In this document: positions 35,690-47,059 of the stretch, piece after piece
How the letters are laid out: every line of letters starts with the position of its first letter
How positions within the stretch are numbered: position 1 is the stretch's first letter
From: Gonatopus flavifemur
Taxonomy: Eukaryota > Arthropoda > Insecta > Hymenoptera > Dryinidae
NCBI GenBank assembly: GCA_018340375.1
Contig: JAFFJZ010000007.1
Span: 21,984,001 to 22,048,000, forward strand
Direction of reading: 5' to 3'
DNA: 64,000 nt
Notes under the pieces: generated by a model
Seen by the model: only the letters and a program-made list of their open reading frames with translations
Database searches by the model: none
What the model was told of the DNA's origin: nothing
Program-made: the position numbers and the translations under genes

Positions 35690-37380
35690 ATTACAAGTGT
35701 AAAGAAAAACATTCTGATAGAATACGGAACGATCAATACTATATTGTTCAAGATTTGCTATCAAATGGTGATGTAATGTTCACCACAAGGGAAAAAATTG
35801 GTTGTAATAACTATTTATTGACTTATAAGCGCATATGCACAAAGATGAATTTAATTAGAAAGATTATTATTTGATTCGTTGATTGGAACTATTCGGAAGA
35901 GTCAGACAAAGGTTTATAATATGAGTTGTAATCATCGCCAGCTGTGATGGTAAAAATTCAGATTATTTTGTACAGAAAGTACGATAAGCGTTCATAAAAA
36001 AGTCTCAGCAAGCTTTAATTCCTACCCTTTGCGAACGTTTTATAAACTCAATTGGACATTGAAAACCATTTCTCAACCCCATTTTTGTGAAAAAGTTTTG
36101 GACGCACGCTTTTCTGTGCGTCACGGATTCGATAATCCTTGATATACACTTTGGAACACCAAATTACGTTTTCCAAAAGTTTAATATTCTTCCAATTGAT
36201 TATGCAAGTACTTTTCTTGCACCCAGCTGCACGCTTCACTTCTACCAAGGTTCATGTAAGATTTATATTATAATCATGACCTTGCTTTTCATGTAATCTT
36301 TACAAGACCATGTTTTCCGTGAACTTTTCCACGAATCAGTTGAAAAAAACATCTCTGTTTCTTTCTCAACACAGGTTCCAATGTATTGCATAGGGATTAA
36401 ATACGTTCGGAGAATTTGCTCAAATACGAGGATGATGATATCTCTAACGAATTTTATTCAAACGTTTTTTTTCTCCTAGAGTAATTTAGATACTGTCTTT
36501 CTCTCACGTTACCTATAGTTTTCTTGCTTCCTTTTCACTTCTGAAACGTACATCCACGTCTCTTTTTGTCTTTGCCCTCTTCGATTCACCCTATCCTAAT
36601 TTTCCCGCCGTTGCGCGCCTCATTCGATTGTGCCTTCCTGCCATTATCCTTCGTAATTCGCTGTTCTGCTTCGGCAATTCATCGGAACGACGATTGTGTT
36701 ATCCTCTTTCTACGTCACTTCCATCATTAGTGTTATATATATATATGTATTCATTAGCGAGAACTAGCAAGGGAAAAATCACTTCCGATAATCCCGTATC
36801 GACATAATACTGCGATGATGTGAATTCCTAAGTTAATTTCAAATAAAAAAATAACTCAGAAGAATGGACTGTTGACAATTCATTGGAATTCCACGTATTT
36901 CCATTGGTTCAATATCTATAGCGTCTTGTGAACGAGAATAAAACAAATTCACATGGAACTGAAATTTGAATTTTTTGTTCCTCATAGTGCATGGAAAAAA
37001 AAGTAGTCAACTTTACCAGAACTGGGGTTCATTTTACCTAAGACAGCCATAAAATACGGGATTATCAAACTGAATAGTAACTCTTGCCACTTCAGCCAAG
37101 TTGGTTATTTGTTTAAGAGTTACCACACATATTTGTGAATGAGGTTCCTGTTTAATGCTTTCTTAATTCTCTGTTCAAGATGAAGTGTATAAAAATATCT
37201 AGTAAAATTCATCAATGCCTCTTATATACAATGTTCAAAAAGTATTTAATAAAAAAAAATATGTATATTGAATTAAAAAAAAATTGTAATATTGGAGAAT
37301 TAAAAATCATTTCACTAATTTACCCCAAAATTTCTGATGATGCTGATCAGCATCATCATTGAATTGGGAAGTAAATTTTG
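35690..37380. other. no recognised gene
   Basis: Mostly AT-rich. Bases 36520-36730 are clearly GC-richer than their surroundings and contain pyrimidine-rich stretches, but no frame there shows a family motif. It could be a host regulatory or untranslated segment. Confidence 0.35.
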
Positions 37381-37466
37381 CGCTGACGGGGATTCGAAAC
37401 TACCTACCTTCCCACCCACCTACCTACGCGACTAAAGCCTAACCTGCTACCGTTTGAGCTACACTA
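37381..37466 (-). repeat. tRNA-like (Pol III box A/B) sequence, type 3, second copy
   Basis: On the minus strand: box-A-like TGTAGCTCAAACGGTAGCAGG-type start, a GTAGGTAGGTGGGTGGG run and box-B-like TTTCGAATCCCCG. Similar in layout to 31965-32045. No proper cloverleaf was found. Likely tRNA-derived SINE remnant. Confidence 0.55.
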
Positions 37467-37479
37467 TGATACAGTAACG

Positions 37480-38085
37480 AGGCATCATAGAACTGAAACA
37501 TAATGATCAACAACACGTGGTCAGAAGTCAGGGCCGGACGTTGAGAATAAATATGGTCCATATTAATTTATTATATTTTCATGAATATTGATTGATTTGG
37601 ATAGTGATTTCATTGAACGCTGTATCGCTTTTAATACTGGAATTTTTTTTTTTTCATAATTGAATTGAATGGTTTCAAATATTTTGGTTTTCATATTTCT
37701 TATACATCTCATATGGGTAATATTACTACATACTTTAAAATTCATATAAATTACTTCAATCCATCGACTCACCCGTATAAAAGTTTCCCCTGTTCATTTC
37801 TACAAACTTGCAAAATTTGCATATTGTTTTTTCATGTTTTGAGAAAAGAATAGGGAGAAGGATAAGGAAATTTTGCGAGGACGAGAAAAACTTCCCTAAG
37901 GAGCATCCAGATGGCAAAAGTTTCAAAAAATAGATCTCATTGGATTCTTTCGGAACCACAAAATGAATCACTAAAATGTTAGCAGAATGGAGTTTTTGGA
38001 CAATTCAAATCGCCTTTTGCCATACTATATATTGTATTGTGAAACCGTCATTAGGTCTGAAGAATGTTTCATCTAATGGTATCTA
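37480..38085. other. no recognised feature
   Basis: AT-rich DNA with short, overlapping frames on both strands and no motif. Confidence 0.35.
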
Positions 38086-39345
38086 TAAAATATATGGGGC
38101 ATTCCATACCAAATCGGCCACTTTTTTAGGTCACCCTCTCCGATCTTTTTGAAAATTTTTGATGTTTTTGAGACTGATGAGAAACGCTTTCATGAATTTT
38201 CTCAATTTTTTTTGACCACCCGTTTCCGAGATATCGATTATTTTCGAAATTCGAGGTTTTTTTTTCAAATGCTCATAACTTCGCGAAAAATACACCAATC
38301 GAGCTGGTTTCTCTTTGAATTTTCGTTTTTAACTGTACTTTCAAGAAAAAAATACGTTTTTATTATTCATCAATTCCTTCATTGTGTATTGTGAGATTTA
38401 AGCAAAAAAATCGTTTTCTCGGAATGTATGCCCACTTTCTTTTTGTTTGAAAAAATTCTCAAAAAAACTTGGATGAATTTGGAAAATTTTGAGACCCATC
38501 CCATCGTGGGCAAACGTTTCGTTCTATTCTTTTTCTTAATTCGGAAAAATGTTTTTTCTCAAATTCAATGGTTTAACTCTATTTTTCTTTAGAGTATACC
38601 TGGATATGTGTTTTTTCTCCTATAAAAGGAAAATTGTAACCGATATTCTTAATAATTTACCATTTTTTCATCGATTTATTATTCTGTAATTTTATAAGTT
38701 GCAGTTTTTCCGTGACATTAAAATAATTTCACTGTTTCAGATTTATCATAAGTTTTGTCTGCACGGTGGATTGAATTTCACCCACATCTAGTTACATATT
38801 CTTAAGTTGACATTCAAGTAACTTGTAAAGATTCCAACCGTTGAAGACGCGTTCACGATGTTTGACCGTTCCTCATTGAAACCGTAATTAGTTTCCGTTG
38901 CATCTAGCTCGTGGGATCCAAGGTTCAAGAGGAGGAAACGCGGGTTACAGATTATCAAAAATAAAGATATCGTGTATTTGGAGGGAACATTGATATTTAT
39001 TCTGAATAAAACACGAGTTAATATTGACGAGAAGAAGTCTCATTATATTTCCAATGCTTATAATTAATTACTGATTAAAGACACGTGGGTTGGATCCAAT
39101 CAGATTTACAAACCTTGAGAGGCCCAAGACGAGTTACAAGCAATTCGTATATCGTGGGCAGCCTCTGCAAGAAAAATGATGAAAAGTATCTTCGATGAGT
39201 ACAATCAAAATCTTCGATCGTATCATCTGTTTTTATTAGTGTAAGAAACTCTAGATTAATTCTCTAATTTGATAATGAATATCAATGGTTATGAACAAAG
39301 ATCTGAAGCCTCCTAGTGCTTGAATACTCACGTAAAAGTGTTTAC

Positions 39346-39447
39346 CTTTAGGAGCGGGGAAGTGATGGCACGCTCTCCAAGCACCCCTATCTATACAAAG
39401 ACGAACATAATTCTCGCATCGAGAAGTGACGCGAAACACAATCTCAA
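39346..39447 (-). other. candidate exon in foldback core (low confidence)
   Basis: On the minus strand a branch-point-like TACTAAC (near 39478) and CGCTAG acceptor (exon from 39447) precede 102 nt ending in CCTAAAG, followed by GTAAAC as donor (39344-39345); a second donor-like GTGAGT follows about 14 nt later. The open frame encodes a Cys- and Arg-rich stretch including SRCENYVRLCIDRGAWRACH and then HFPAPKG. I do not recognise the family. The frame closes with a stop just upstream of the proposed acceptor, consistent with an internal exon but not proof. It could be a captured host exon or chance. Confidence 0.22.
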
Positions 39448-39506
39448 CTAGCGGTTTGTGCACGTACCAACATTTCAGTTAGTACCATCGCTGTCACTGT
39501 CACTTT

Positions 39507-39779
39507 ATGGTGAGGTCTAAGGTGCGAACGGAACCCCTCGCAATTCGAACGACGGAGCGTAAGTACAAAGAGACAGACTACTACGTGTATAGAAGAGTTC
39601 CGCGCGACCCAACGGCTGGCGCCACTATTACCTCGTCACACATTCTTACGTATCGTTCACCGACGGATGTTGTGGAAGTACGCAATATTTACATGCTGTC
39701 AACAGACAGCTTTCCAATTAGTAACTTGTCACGTCAAACGTCAGAAAGAATAAGAAATGCTTATTACTTTGGGGTTTGA
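39507..39779 (+). other. 90-codon open frame in foldback core (unrecognised)
   Basis: The longest plus-strand frame of the core starts with ATG at 39507. It has a consensus donor GTAAGT near 39558, so translation through it may not be real. Composition is protein-like (Arg, Thr and Tyr rich), but no domain is recognised. Reported as a candidate because it sits in a non-repetitive core opposite the minus-strand candidate exon. Confidence 0.15.
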
Positions 39780-40939
39780 GAACGGATGAATTTATTATTA
39801 TCAATATCATTTATTATCCTTTCTTAGGTTATAAAGATATCTCATAAGTAGTTCTTAGTCAATTTTTTGAATTAATTCATTGAATGGGGAGAAAAACTTC
39901 GAAAAGTAGTAAATTCTAAGAGGCAAAGTGTTTGAAAAAGATTTGTAGCAGCTGAATAGACTGATATGAAAATTTTTATTGGTCAAATTGAACCGAAAAA
40001 TATACCTCGAAAACAAATTGTGAATAAATATCAATGTTCCCTCCAAATACACGATATCTTTATTTTTGATAATCTGTAACCCGCGTTTCCTCCTCTTGAA
40101 CCTTGGATCCCACGAGCTAGATGCAACGGAAACTAATTACGGTTTCAATGAGGAACGGTCAAACATCGTGAACGCGTCTTCAACGGTTTGAATCGTTACA
40201 AGTCACTTGAATGCCAACTTAAGAATATGTAACTAGATGTGGGTGAAATTCAATCCACCGTGCAGACAAAACTTATGATGAATCTGAAACAGTGAAATTA
40301 TTTTAATGTCACGGAAAAACTTCAACTTATGAAATTACAGAATAATAAATCGATGAAAAAATGGTAAATTATTAAGAATATCGGTTACAATTTTCCTTCG
40401 ATAGGAGAAAAAACACATATCCAGGTATACTCTAAAGAAAAATAGAGTTAAACCATTGAATTTGAGAAAAAACATTTTTCCGAATTAAGAAAAAGAATAG
40501 AACGAAACGTTTGCCCACGATGGGATGGGTCTCAAAATTTTCCAAATTCATCCAAGTTTTTTTGAGAATTTTTTCAAAAAAATCGAAGTGGGCATACATT
40601 CCGAGAAAACGATTGTTTTGCTTAAATCTTACAATACACAATGAAGGAATTGATGAATAATAAAAACGTATTTTCTTCTTGAAAGTACAGTTAAAAACGA
40701 AAATTTAAAGATAAAACCAGCCCGATTGGTGTATTTTTCGTGAACTTATGAGCATTTGAAAAAAAAAACCTCGAATTTCGAAAAAAATCGATATCTCGGA
40801 AACGGGTGGTCAAAAAAAATTGAGAAAATTCATGCAAGCGTTTCTCATCAGTCTCAAAAACATCAAAAATTTTCAAAAAGATCGGAGAGGGTGACCTAAA
40901 AAAGTGGCCGATTTGGTATTGAATGCCCCATATATTTAG

Positions 40940-42078
40940 GTCAATGGAATTTAACTTTGACGAATGAAATGATTTTTCACTCTCTGAAAGACTCTATGCG
41001 TCCAAGAATCATTTTCTTCATTGGAATGATATCTAATCAATTCAAAAAATATTTTTTGATCGAACAAAGATCGAATGTGATTAACCGTGTGGCTGTATTC
41101 GACTGTCATTTTCGGTTGTATTACGCGAGGTTTGATTTTATATTTCGATTCGTGGATATGGAACAAACGATTGGTAGTGTATACATAAGCATGAAATGTT
41201 CTCTACTACAATACAAAATATAAATATATCACCAACTACACTATTTGAAATAATATGATGTTCAAGTGAAACTTACACTGAACAAGATGTATTCAGTGTA
41301 CAAGAGTTGAGTAGTAAGAAATACTATAGACTTCAGAACTACAGTTCTTGTAAAATTCACTTTCTTCGAAGTTATCCGTGACAAAACAATGTTTACTAAA
41401 CACCGATTATTCCCGTAACTATACAGATCTATTAAATATATATGGCGAGATAAATGAATTGAGATACTGTCAATATTTTTCATTGCAATAATATTCATAT
41501 TATTTAATAATCATTCAACATAATTCTATAAAAATATGGTAAGAAATCAGATACTTAAAAATCAAAATAAAATGATAGTAAAAGAAATATCATTTAAATG
41601 AGAATAAATTGAATGTAATAGAAATAAAATTCAAACCCCCCATATTACCAATTCCTCCTTCATGATGATTTGATTATCAAATGAAATTATTTTGTTTCAT
41701 TTTTATTCAATTTTCTTTCTTTAATTCCCTACTGTCACTTAATTTTTTCACTCTCATTTTACTTCATTTTACTTCTGTTGCATTTGTTTCACTGTGTTGT
41801 ACTTATATTTTATTGCCTCATTCTAATTCCATTCTTTATTCAGAAAATTTAATTCTCCGTAATTCTTTCAAATCTTCCATTATTTCTCCATTGTTCCCCT
41901 GACAAAAGAGGAAATTACTTGCTTATGAATCGGATAAAAAGATCGATTTCCGTGAAAATCGACTGAACGAAAATCGATACAAAGAATCGAGAAATCGGTG
42001 GGAAAAATCAGTTTTGTGCACATCGAATCGGAATTGTCCATCCCTACTCAGTAATGATAGCAAGGAATGCGACTGCCG
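40940..42078. other. no recognised feature
   Basis: AT-rich. 41660-41900 is strongly T-rich on the plus strand, and the 73-codon frame there is compositional. Confidence 0.35.
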
Positions 42079-42080
42079 TA

Positions 42081-42324
42081 TACTGAAAAAAAAATTCCTC
42101 CCAACCAAATAAATAGTTCATTTGCCCTCTCTCCATAAAATATTTCTTAGGAATGATAAAATATTCCATCGAATCAAATAATGGAATGCTTCCCCCAAAT
42201 AAATTGGTCTTCTAAATAAATAATTCATTCGCCACAAGTAATCAGATTTTGCATTTAATTGAATATTGTATTTCTACGAATAAATGTTTTATGGAGAGAG
42301 GACAAATAAATATTTTTTCCAGTG
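42081..42324. mobile_element. 244-bp palindromic MITE with TA flanks
   Basis: TA at 42079-42080 and 42325-42326. Ends TACTGAAAAAAAAATTCC and, inverted, CACTGGAAAAAATATTT; inner arms TTTGCCCTCTCTCCATAAAA and TTTTATGGAGAGAGGACAAA pair. AAATAAAT-type words fill the middle. Non-coding. Confidence 0.82.
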
Positions 42325-42326
42325 TA

Positions 42327-43388
42327 GCAAAAATTACATTATTTGGCTATCCGGATATCAACCATAAAACCGGTGCAGTCATAGCTACGATTTCTTATCG
42401 TGGTAGCTAATGAACAGCTATAGCAGCAATTATTCTAGCTATAGCAGTGGTGGAACAAGGGAGCTGAAAAAGTGAGTAGCTGCTACAGCTATTCCCTTGT
42501 ATTTTTGACCCCGTGCCTGTTTTTAATTGTTCCCATTGGCCAATTTCGAGCGTTCTAACAATCCGCTGAATCTCAATGAATTTCAATATTCTGGAGCATA
42601 AGAGTTGTTTCTAATCCATTGATTAGGATAAATGACATCCATCATTATACAAAAAAAAAGGGAATTCTGTTTGCAATTACTGAAATTTATAAATCAAGCC
42701 AAAAACGTTCGAAAATTGTGAAGAATCCCGAGAAAAGAATGATTTAGATCCACGTAGATCCAACCAAATTTTGCTAGATTTCGACAATTCCAGTTGGATT
42801 TCTGCAGATTTATATAAAAACAATTCCACGTTAATGAAATTCAATTCGCAAGCATCAAATGCCAGATAGTTTCCAAGTATAAAGTGTTTCCGGAAAAAAA
42901 ATTATTCCATAGATATGAATAGATCTGAAGTGACTTGGAAAGCATTTATTTGCCAATTGTTTTTCAGATCTACGTAGATTTACTCCATCAGATCTAAATT
43001 AACTTTTCCCAGGATTGCAAAATACATTTGAAAATGGAATGATATTGGGAAACAAAATGATGGTACGTAGCATCGACATCGAATTCAAACGACAATTCAC
43101 AAATACTATAAATCTTTGTCACAAGTTTCTAGCGCATTAATTGTTTTCTTGATTTGAATGGTTCCGCTTACTATGCAACGTTTTCGCTCTTTCATTCCTT
43201 TATATACTTATTCGCCGGTATGTGTTTCGTTTATGTACTCGAATAACTGAATATGTATCAGTTCAAACGCATATATATGTTGATACAGAACATCTTAGTC
43301 GACTGAATCAAGGGACAAGAGAGAATATGTAAGGCGGTGGAGAGTATCTGCGTGCGCACGTACACTCACAATTCGTTTTGCAAACAAG
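42327..43388. other. no gene; AGCTATAGC-rich patch
   Basis: 42372-42510 repeats AGCTA/TAGCT words (for example AGCTATAGCAG) and may be a worn palindromic MITE. 42735-43000 has paired AGATCTACGTAGAT-like words. Otherwise unremarkable. Confidence 0.35.
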
Positions 43389-43520
43389 ATGAGACAGGGT
43401 AACAATGATAAATTAGGCTGCCTGCCAAGAACAGCGTGGAACTCGACTTCGCCGAACACTTCTGAGCTTCTTAAACCGGCTTTTCGAGCTCGCTACGATG
43501 GCAGCGGTATCGTCAATTAG
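43389..43520 (+). other. 43-codon open frame in a GC-richer island (low confidence)
   Basis: ATG at 43389 opens a 43-residue frame with balanced composition (starts MRQGNNDKLGCL, contains FRARYDG), ending in TAG at 43518-43520. The island 43330-43560 is GC-richer than its surroundings, and TATATA motifs lie upstream at about 43200 and 43275. There is no recognised family and no second frame in the region. It may be a small gene, an exon or an untranslated region. Confidence 0.15.
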
Positions 43521-43895
43521 TTAACGTTTTGGTTGGTACGTAACACGTTGTGACACAGGAGCTAGATATGAATACCGTATTTTATACAATAATTCTCACC
43601 AATTTAGATCTCTATTTGGATATGAGATTTAAGGCTCAAAGTTTCTATTGGGGAATTACATCGATGGGTTAATTAACAATGTTCTTGTAGGGTTCGATGA
43701 AGAAGTCGGAATTATGATATTTTGACTAAATATGTGTGAATTGGTATTTCTACTTATCGCTGAATCAATAGACTCATCGTGTGAAGAGGGAGAAACTCTT
43801 GTTCGAGGAGTTGATTAATTAATACATCAGAATGATTTTTGTAACGTATTTGTTACTCAGAGATATTCTAAAGCAGAGAATAAAGTTCGCCCGTC

Positions 43896-44146
43896 CACTG
43901 TAAAAAATAATCGGAATTATTCTATGCGTAGTAACCGGAAAATTCCGATCATAGGATAGGAAATCAATTTCTGGTACATTTATATGAAATTTATCATGTG
44001 TTTAACTGAAAATTTCGGATTATATGGGACTTTTACGACCATTTTCCAGTAAATTTCCCGTTAAATCCGGAAAATTCCCAACGCGTGTTCATGTTAATTA
44101 CTTCCGAACATTGATGTGAAGTTTTCCATAGAAAATTTTCGCAGTG
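43896..44146. mobile_element. CACTGTAAAAAA-family MITE (251 bp)
   Basis: Starts CACTGTAAAAAATAATCGG and ends with the inverse GAAAATTTTCGCAGTG; the interior repeats ACCGGAAAATTCCG-type words, parallel to the ACTGGAAATTTCCAGT words of the 31.3-kb member. Non-coding. Confidence 0.7.
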
Positions 44147-45197
44147 TACAAATTCCTTTATGAAATTCAATGAGAATTCTATAAAACTATACCTCTATCT
44201 TCTTATATACCTACATATGGTGAAAGTTCTCATTGATTTATCAGTTCTATTTTCACTTTCGATACTGTGTGTCAAACTCATGTACGTCACCCCACGATTT
44301 TGTAATTTTTCAAATTCCTAAAACTCATTGTCGTTTCGACAAGTTGAGGCGAATGATCATCACTCGCAGGGTTACACCCTTCTTCGAGAAAAGTCTCTTC
44401 TACCACGAAATGTACCCATTACCTCGGGGTTGGTCGCTAGAGACTGGTTTACCCGAAAGCCATTCATCCCCTTGTCGCGTACCTCATCGCAGGATTTAAA
44501 AAATGCATGGGCTCAGGAAATAGAATTACTGCTTGTGAAACTGATAAAGTTTCCTGCTAGGAAGACCAGAGAGAAATAGAGAACTTATCTGAATTGAATA
44601 TGTCAATGGGCACAATTCGCCTCTCCACCTCACGAGTGGGAACGTCTCATTTGATTAGGATTGACGGAGTTTTTCTTCTTTCGATGCTTCGAAGTTACTT
44701 TTAAAATGTCGTTGATCAATCGATTCCAGTACAAGTTTTCATCATCCGCTCGACCGATCGTTTCAATTTTTGGAGTTCTACTATTGATATTTCGTTTCGC
44801 AAGAACATAGGTACGAAGGATTACGAGAGAAAGCAAAAGCATGAAGAAAGAAGAGAGAAAGAGGAGAGACAGAACAAAAGCGAGCGAATGGCAAATAAAG
44901 AAGGGAGAAACAGAAGAGTATGAACGTGGTTAATTGGGTCCATAATACACAAGTACTTTCAGTTTGAAATCTAGCAAACCTGAACTTCATAACCTACACT
45001 GTAAAGAATGATTGTGGAATTTTCTCCCAAAAAATGGTGGCAGCAAAGTTCCTCCATGCATGGGGAATTTTTCACTTTGCCTTCATTTGTAGAGGATTCA
45101 CCATCCAAAAAACAAAATAGTTCCTCCAAGTGATGGAAAAATCCCTCATTTTTTATGGAAAACCAATTCCCCCACGATGAGGTGACGAGACTCACCA
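44147..45197. other. no recognised gene; possible worn MITE at the right
   Basis: An 83-codon plus frame at 44328-44579 has fairly protein-like composition but no known motif, and an overlapping frame (44233-44499) is equally open. 44800-44930 is purine-rich. From 44995 (ACACTGTAAAGAATG) to 45197 there may be the left part of an old MITE interrupted by the element that follows, its right part being 46753-46795; the pairing is weak. Confidence 0.3.
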
Positions 45198-45594
45198 CTC
45201 ATGTGGAAATGACCAGAGTTGACAAATGGCGCGGTACTGGCAAAGTTATATTTGCCAGACTTCGGCAGAAACAACTGTGCCTATTCAGAATCATTACCGC
45301 TTTCCAACTGGTGCCAAATTTTCGCCGGATTTTAGACGGTACTGGCTCACGTGGTCAGACGGTCTTGAGCCAGTATCGAATTATTAATGTTCGGAGAATA
45401 CCCAGATCGTACAGAAACGGAACCCCGTCAGTACCGAATCAGAGTTGGTTGGATGGTGAAATGCGAAAAAAAGACGATACAACACCAATATCGATGCAAC
45501 GTTGTTCTAATACGGAATAGATAGTGTGTAGGGATTTCACTGATCTTTCCAATAACACGGTGACTTTGATGAGAGAATACTGCGCCAGTATTGA

Positions 45595-46065
45595 GCCAGA
45601 GTTAGTATTAGCATTCAATATGTTCGATAGATGACAATGTGGCAGTATTGACAGGACTTTGGCTGACTATGAAATCGGTAGTCAACTAACGGTAGAATCA
45701 CGATCTTGGTAATCCGGTTGTTGTAGTGAGCCGAAGTTTTGCCATAATCAGGCCAGAGTTGGTATGATCATTCAATATGTTTGAGAAATAGTAATGTTCC
45801 AGTATTGATGAGACTCTGACTGATTACGAAATTGGTAGTCGACTGACGTTAAATTCACGATTTTGGCAATTCGGCTGTTGTAGTGAGCCGAAATCGCGCC
45901 AGCATTGAGCCAGAGTTGTTATGATCATTCAATATGTTTGAAAGACGGCAATGTATCAGTATTGATAGGACTCTGACTGACTACGGAATCGGTGGTCAAA
46001 CCACATTAAAATCACGATCTCAGCAACTTGGCTGTTGTAGTAAGCCGAAGTCGCGCCAGCATCCG
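45595..46065 (+). repeat. 157-bp tandem repeat, three units
   Basis: GCCAGAGTT starts at 45595, 45752 and 45909 and GCCAGAGTT again at 46066, an exact 157-bp period. Each unit contains CATTCAATATGTT, a GACAATGTGCCAGTATTGA-type block, a GGACTCTGACTGA-type block and GTTGTAGTGAGCCGAAG. A fourth, partial unit follows 46066. The array is internal to the TIR element. Confidence 0.9.
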
Positions 46066-46189
46066 GCCAGAGTTGGTATCATCATTCAATATGTCCGAGA
46101 GACAGCAATGTGCCAGCATCGGTAGGACTTTATTCCACTACGGAATCTATGATGAATTGTCTTCAACGGTCCCATCACAATGAATGGCA

Positions 46190-46312
46190 CTTTGAGTGAT
46201 TCGTCGCCAACTCGGAGATCGGCTGATGTGATAGAGACTCAGTTTCTCACTCGCAGGACCCGGGTTCAATCCTCACTCAGTGAACTTCCAAGAAATCACT
46301 TCCAAAGTGCCT
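46190..46312 (+). repeat. tRNA-like segment, type 2, inside copy 1
   Basis: Box-A-like ATCGGCTGATGTGATAGAG and box-B-like CCCGGGTTCAATCC in tRNA order. It is bracketed by a short inverted pair (GGCACTTTGAGTGATT at the left, AATCACTTCCAAAGTGCC at the right). The same segment is in copy 2 (53046-53175), and a stand-alone relative is at 20450-20560. Confidence 0.6.
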
Positions 46313-46830
46313 TTCCCCTATGACAATAATAGGAACAATGAATTCTTCAGATTTTCAAAGTTCAAATTCAATGTTTTTTTTTTCTTAATTGGAATATGAT
46401 CACTCCTGGTAACTTCGGTTACCGGTACTGTGCCAGTACTAGGTCGGATTTGAATTTCTACATAGGATGTCAACGTTCCGACTCCTTGTTATTTCTCATC
46501 CAACTCTGGCAAAACAACTGATCCTGTTGCAATGCCAGAGTTTCGCCATAGCAGGCTCGAATCAAATATCGCTACCGCCGTGGTGGTGAATGTTATACTG
46601 GCTCTTATGTGAAATGGTGTTATCATTTCACCTCCTTTGCCAGTACTGGCAATCCAACTGGCCCCATAATGGTCGCTCTAGATTGCCCAGGACTGGCATC
46701 TCCGGCAACAGTAGCGACCCAGTAGCGGCCCGTGTTTCCATTTCCACATGGGCAACAGTGTGAAAAACAACTCCCCACATTTTTCACAGAATACTGGAAT
46801 AAGCGCTCCTTCAATTCGTTTGATCAGGAA

Positions 46831-47057
46831 CCCAAGTAGCACAAGAACTTCTCAAACATTCTGCGTTTGTTCCGTAATCATGCATGGAATGTGCAAGTGA
46901 GACTGTTTTGGATAAATCCAAGAAATATATTCTAAGAATGTGCGTACAACATACTTATCTGAAACAGTCTCATTCGAAGATTCTCAGGATGATCATAAAA
47001 CATCCTCAGAACTTCCTAAAACCTTCTCAGCATTTCTAACCTGTTGTGCTACTTGGG
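46831..47057. mobile_element. 227-bp MITE, TIR CCCAAGTAGCACAA
   Basis: Begins CCCAAGTAGCACAAGAACTT and ends TTGTGCTACTTGGG, a perfect 14-bp TIR. The interior has imperfect symmetry (GAGACTGTTTTGGATAA / TTATCTGAAACAGTCTC). Non-coding. Confidence 0.85.
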
Positions 47058-47059
47058 AA

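Larger units (their letters stand above)
38087..40935. mobile_element. large foldback element (about 0.92-kb arms, 1.0-kb core)
   Basis: The left arm (about 38087-39010) and right arm (about 40018-40935) are near-identical inverted copies, from the tips (ATATATGGGGCATTC then ATACCAAATCGGCCAC) to the inner ends (CCAAATACACGATATCTTTA). Matching frames in the arms (38149-38394 plus and 40691-40876 minus) are the same sequence read from each arm and show no known domain. The core, 39011-40017, is unique in the window, partly GC-richer, and contains exon-like signals on both strands. The family was not identified. The tip GGGGCATTCCATACCAAATC looks like a recurring TE end, but I cannot search it. 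Confidence 0.85.
45198..46752. mobile_element. TIR element with 157-bp tandem repeats, copy 1 (1555 bp)
   Basis: Starts CTCATGTGGAAAT and ends with ATTTCCACATGGG (13-bp TIR, one mismatch). It matches 52374-53612 in the same orientation over nearly its whole length; the difference of about 316 bp is explained by two extra 157-bp units. Contents from left: GCCAGTACTGGC-type words, the 157-bp array (45595-46065 plus a partial unit), a tRNA-like segment (46190-46312) and further CCAGTACTGGCAA words. No long reading frame: the 121-codon frame at 45155-45520 crosses the element end and is not conserved as a gene. Flanking CCA/CAA could be a 3-bp duplication. Confidence 0.87.

Noticed and set aside
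38149..38394. 81-codon frame with a matching frame at 40691-40876
   Set aside because: The two are the mirrored arms of one foldback element; the match is structural and not evidence of coding.
45155..45520. 121-codon plus frame
   Set aside because: It crosses the left end of the TIR element at 45198, and the corresponding frame is not kept in copy 2.
44995..46795. Outer MITE split by composite copy 1
   Set aside because: The proposed ends (ACACTGTAAAGAATG and the region around TTTTTCACAG) pair poorly, so it is noted only as a possibility.
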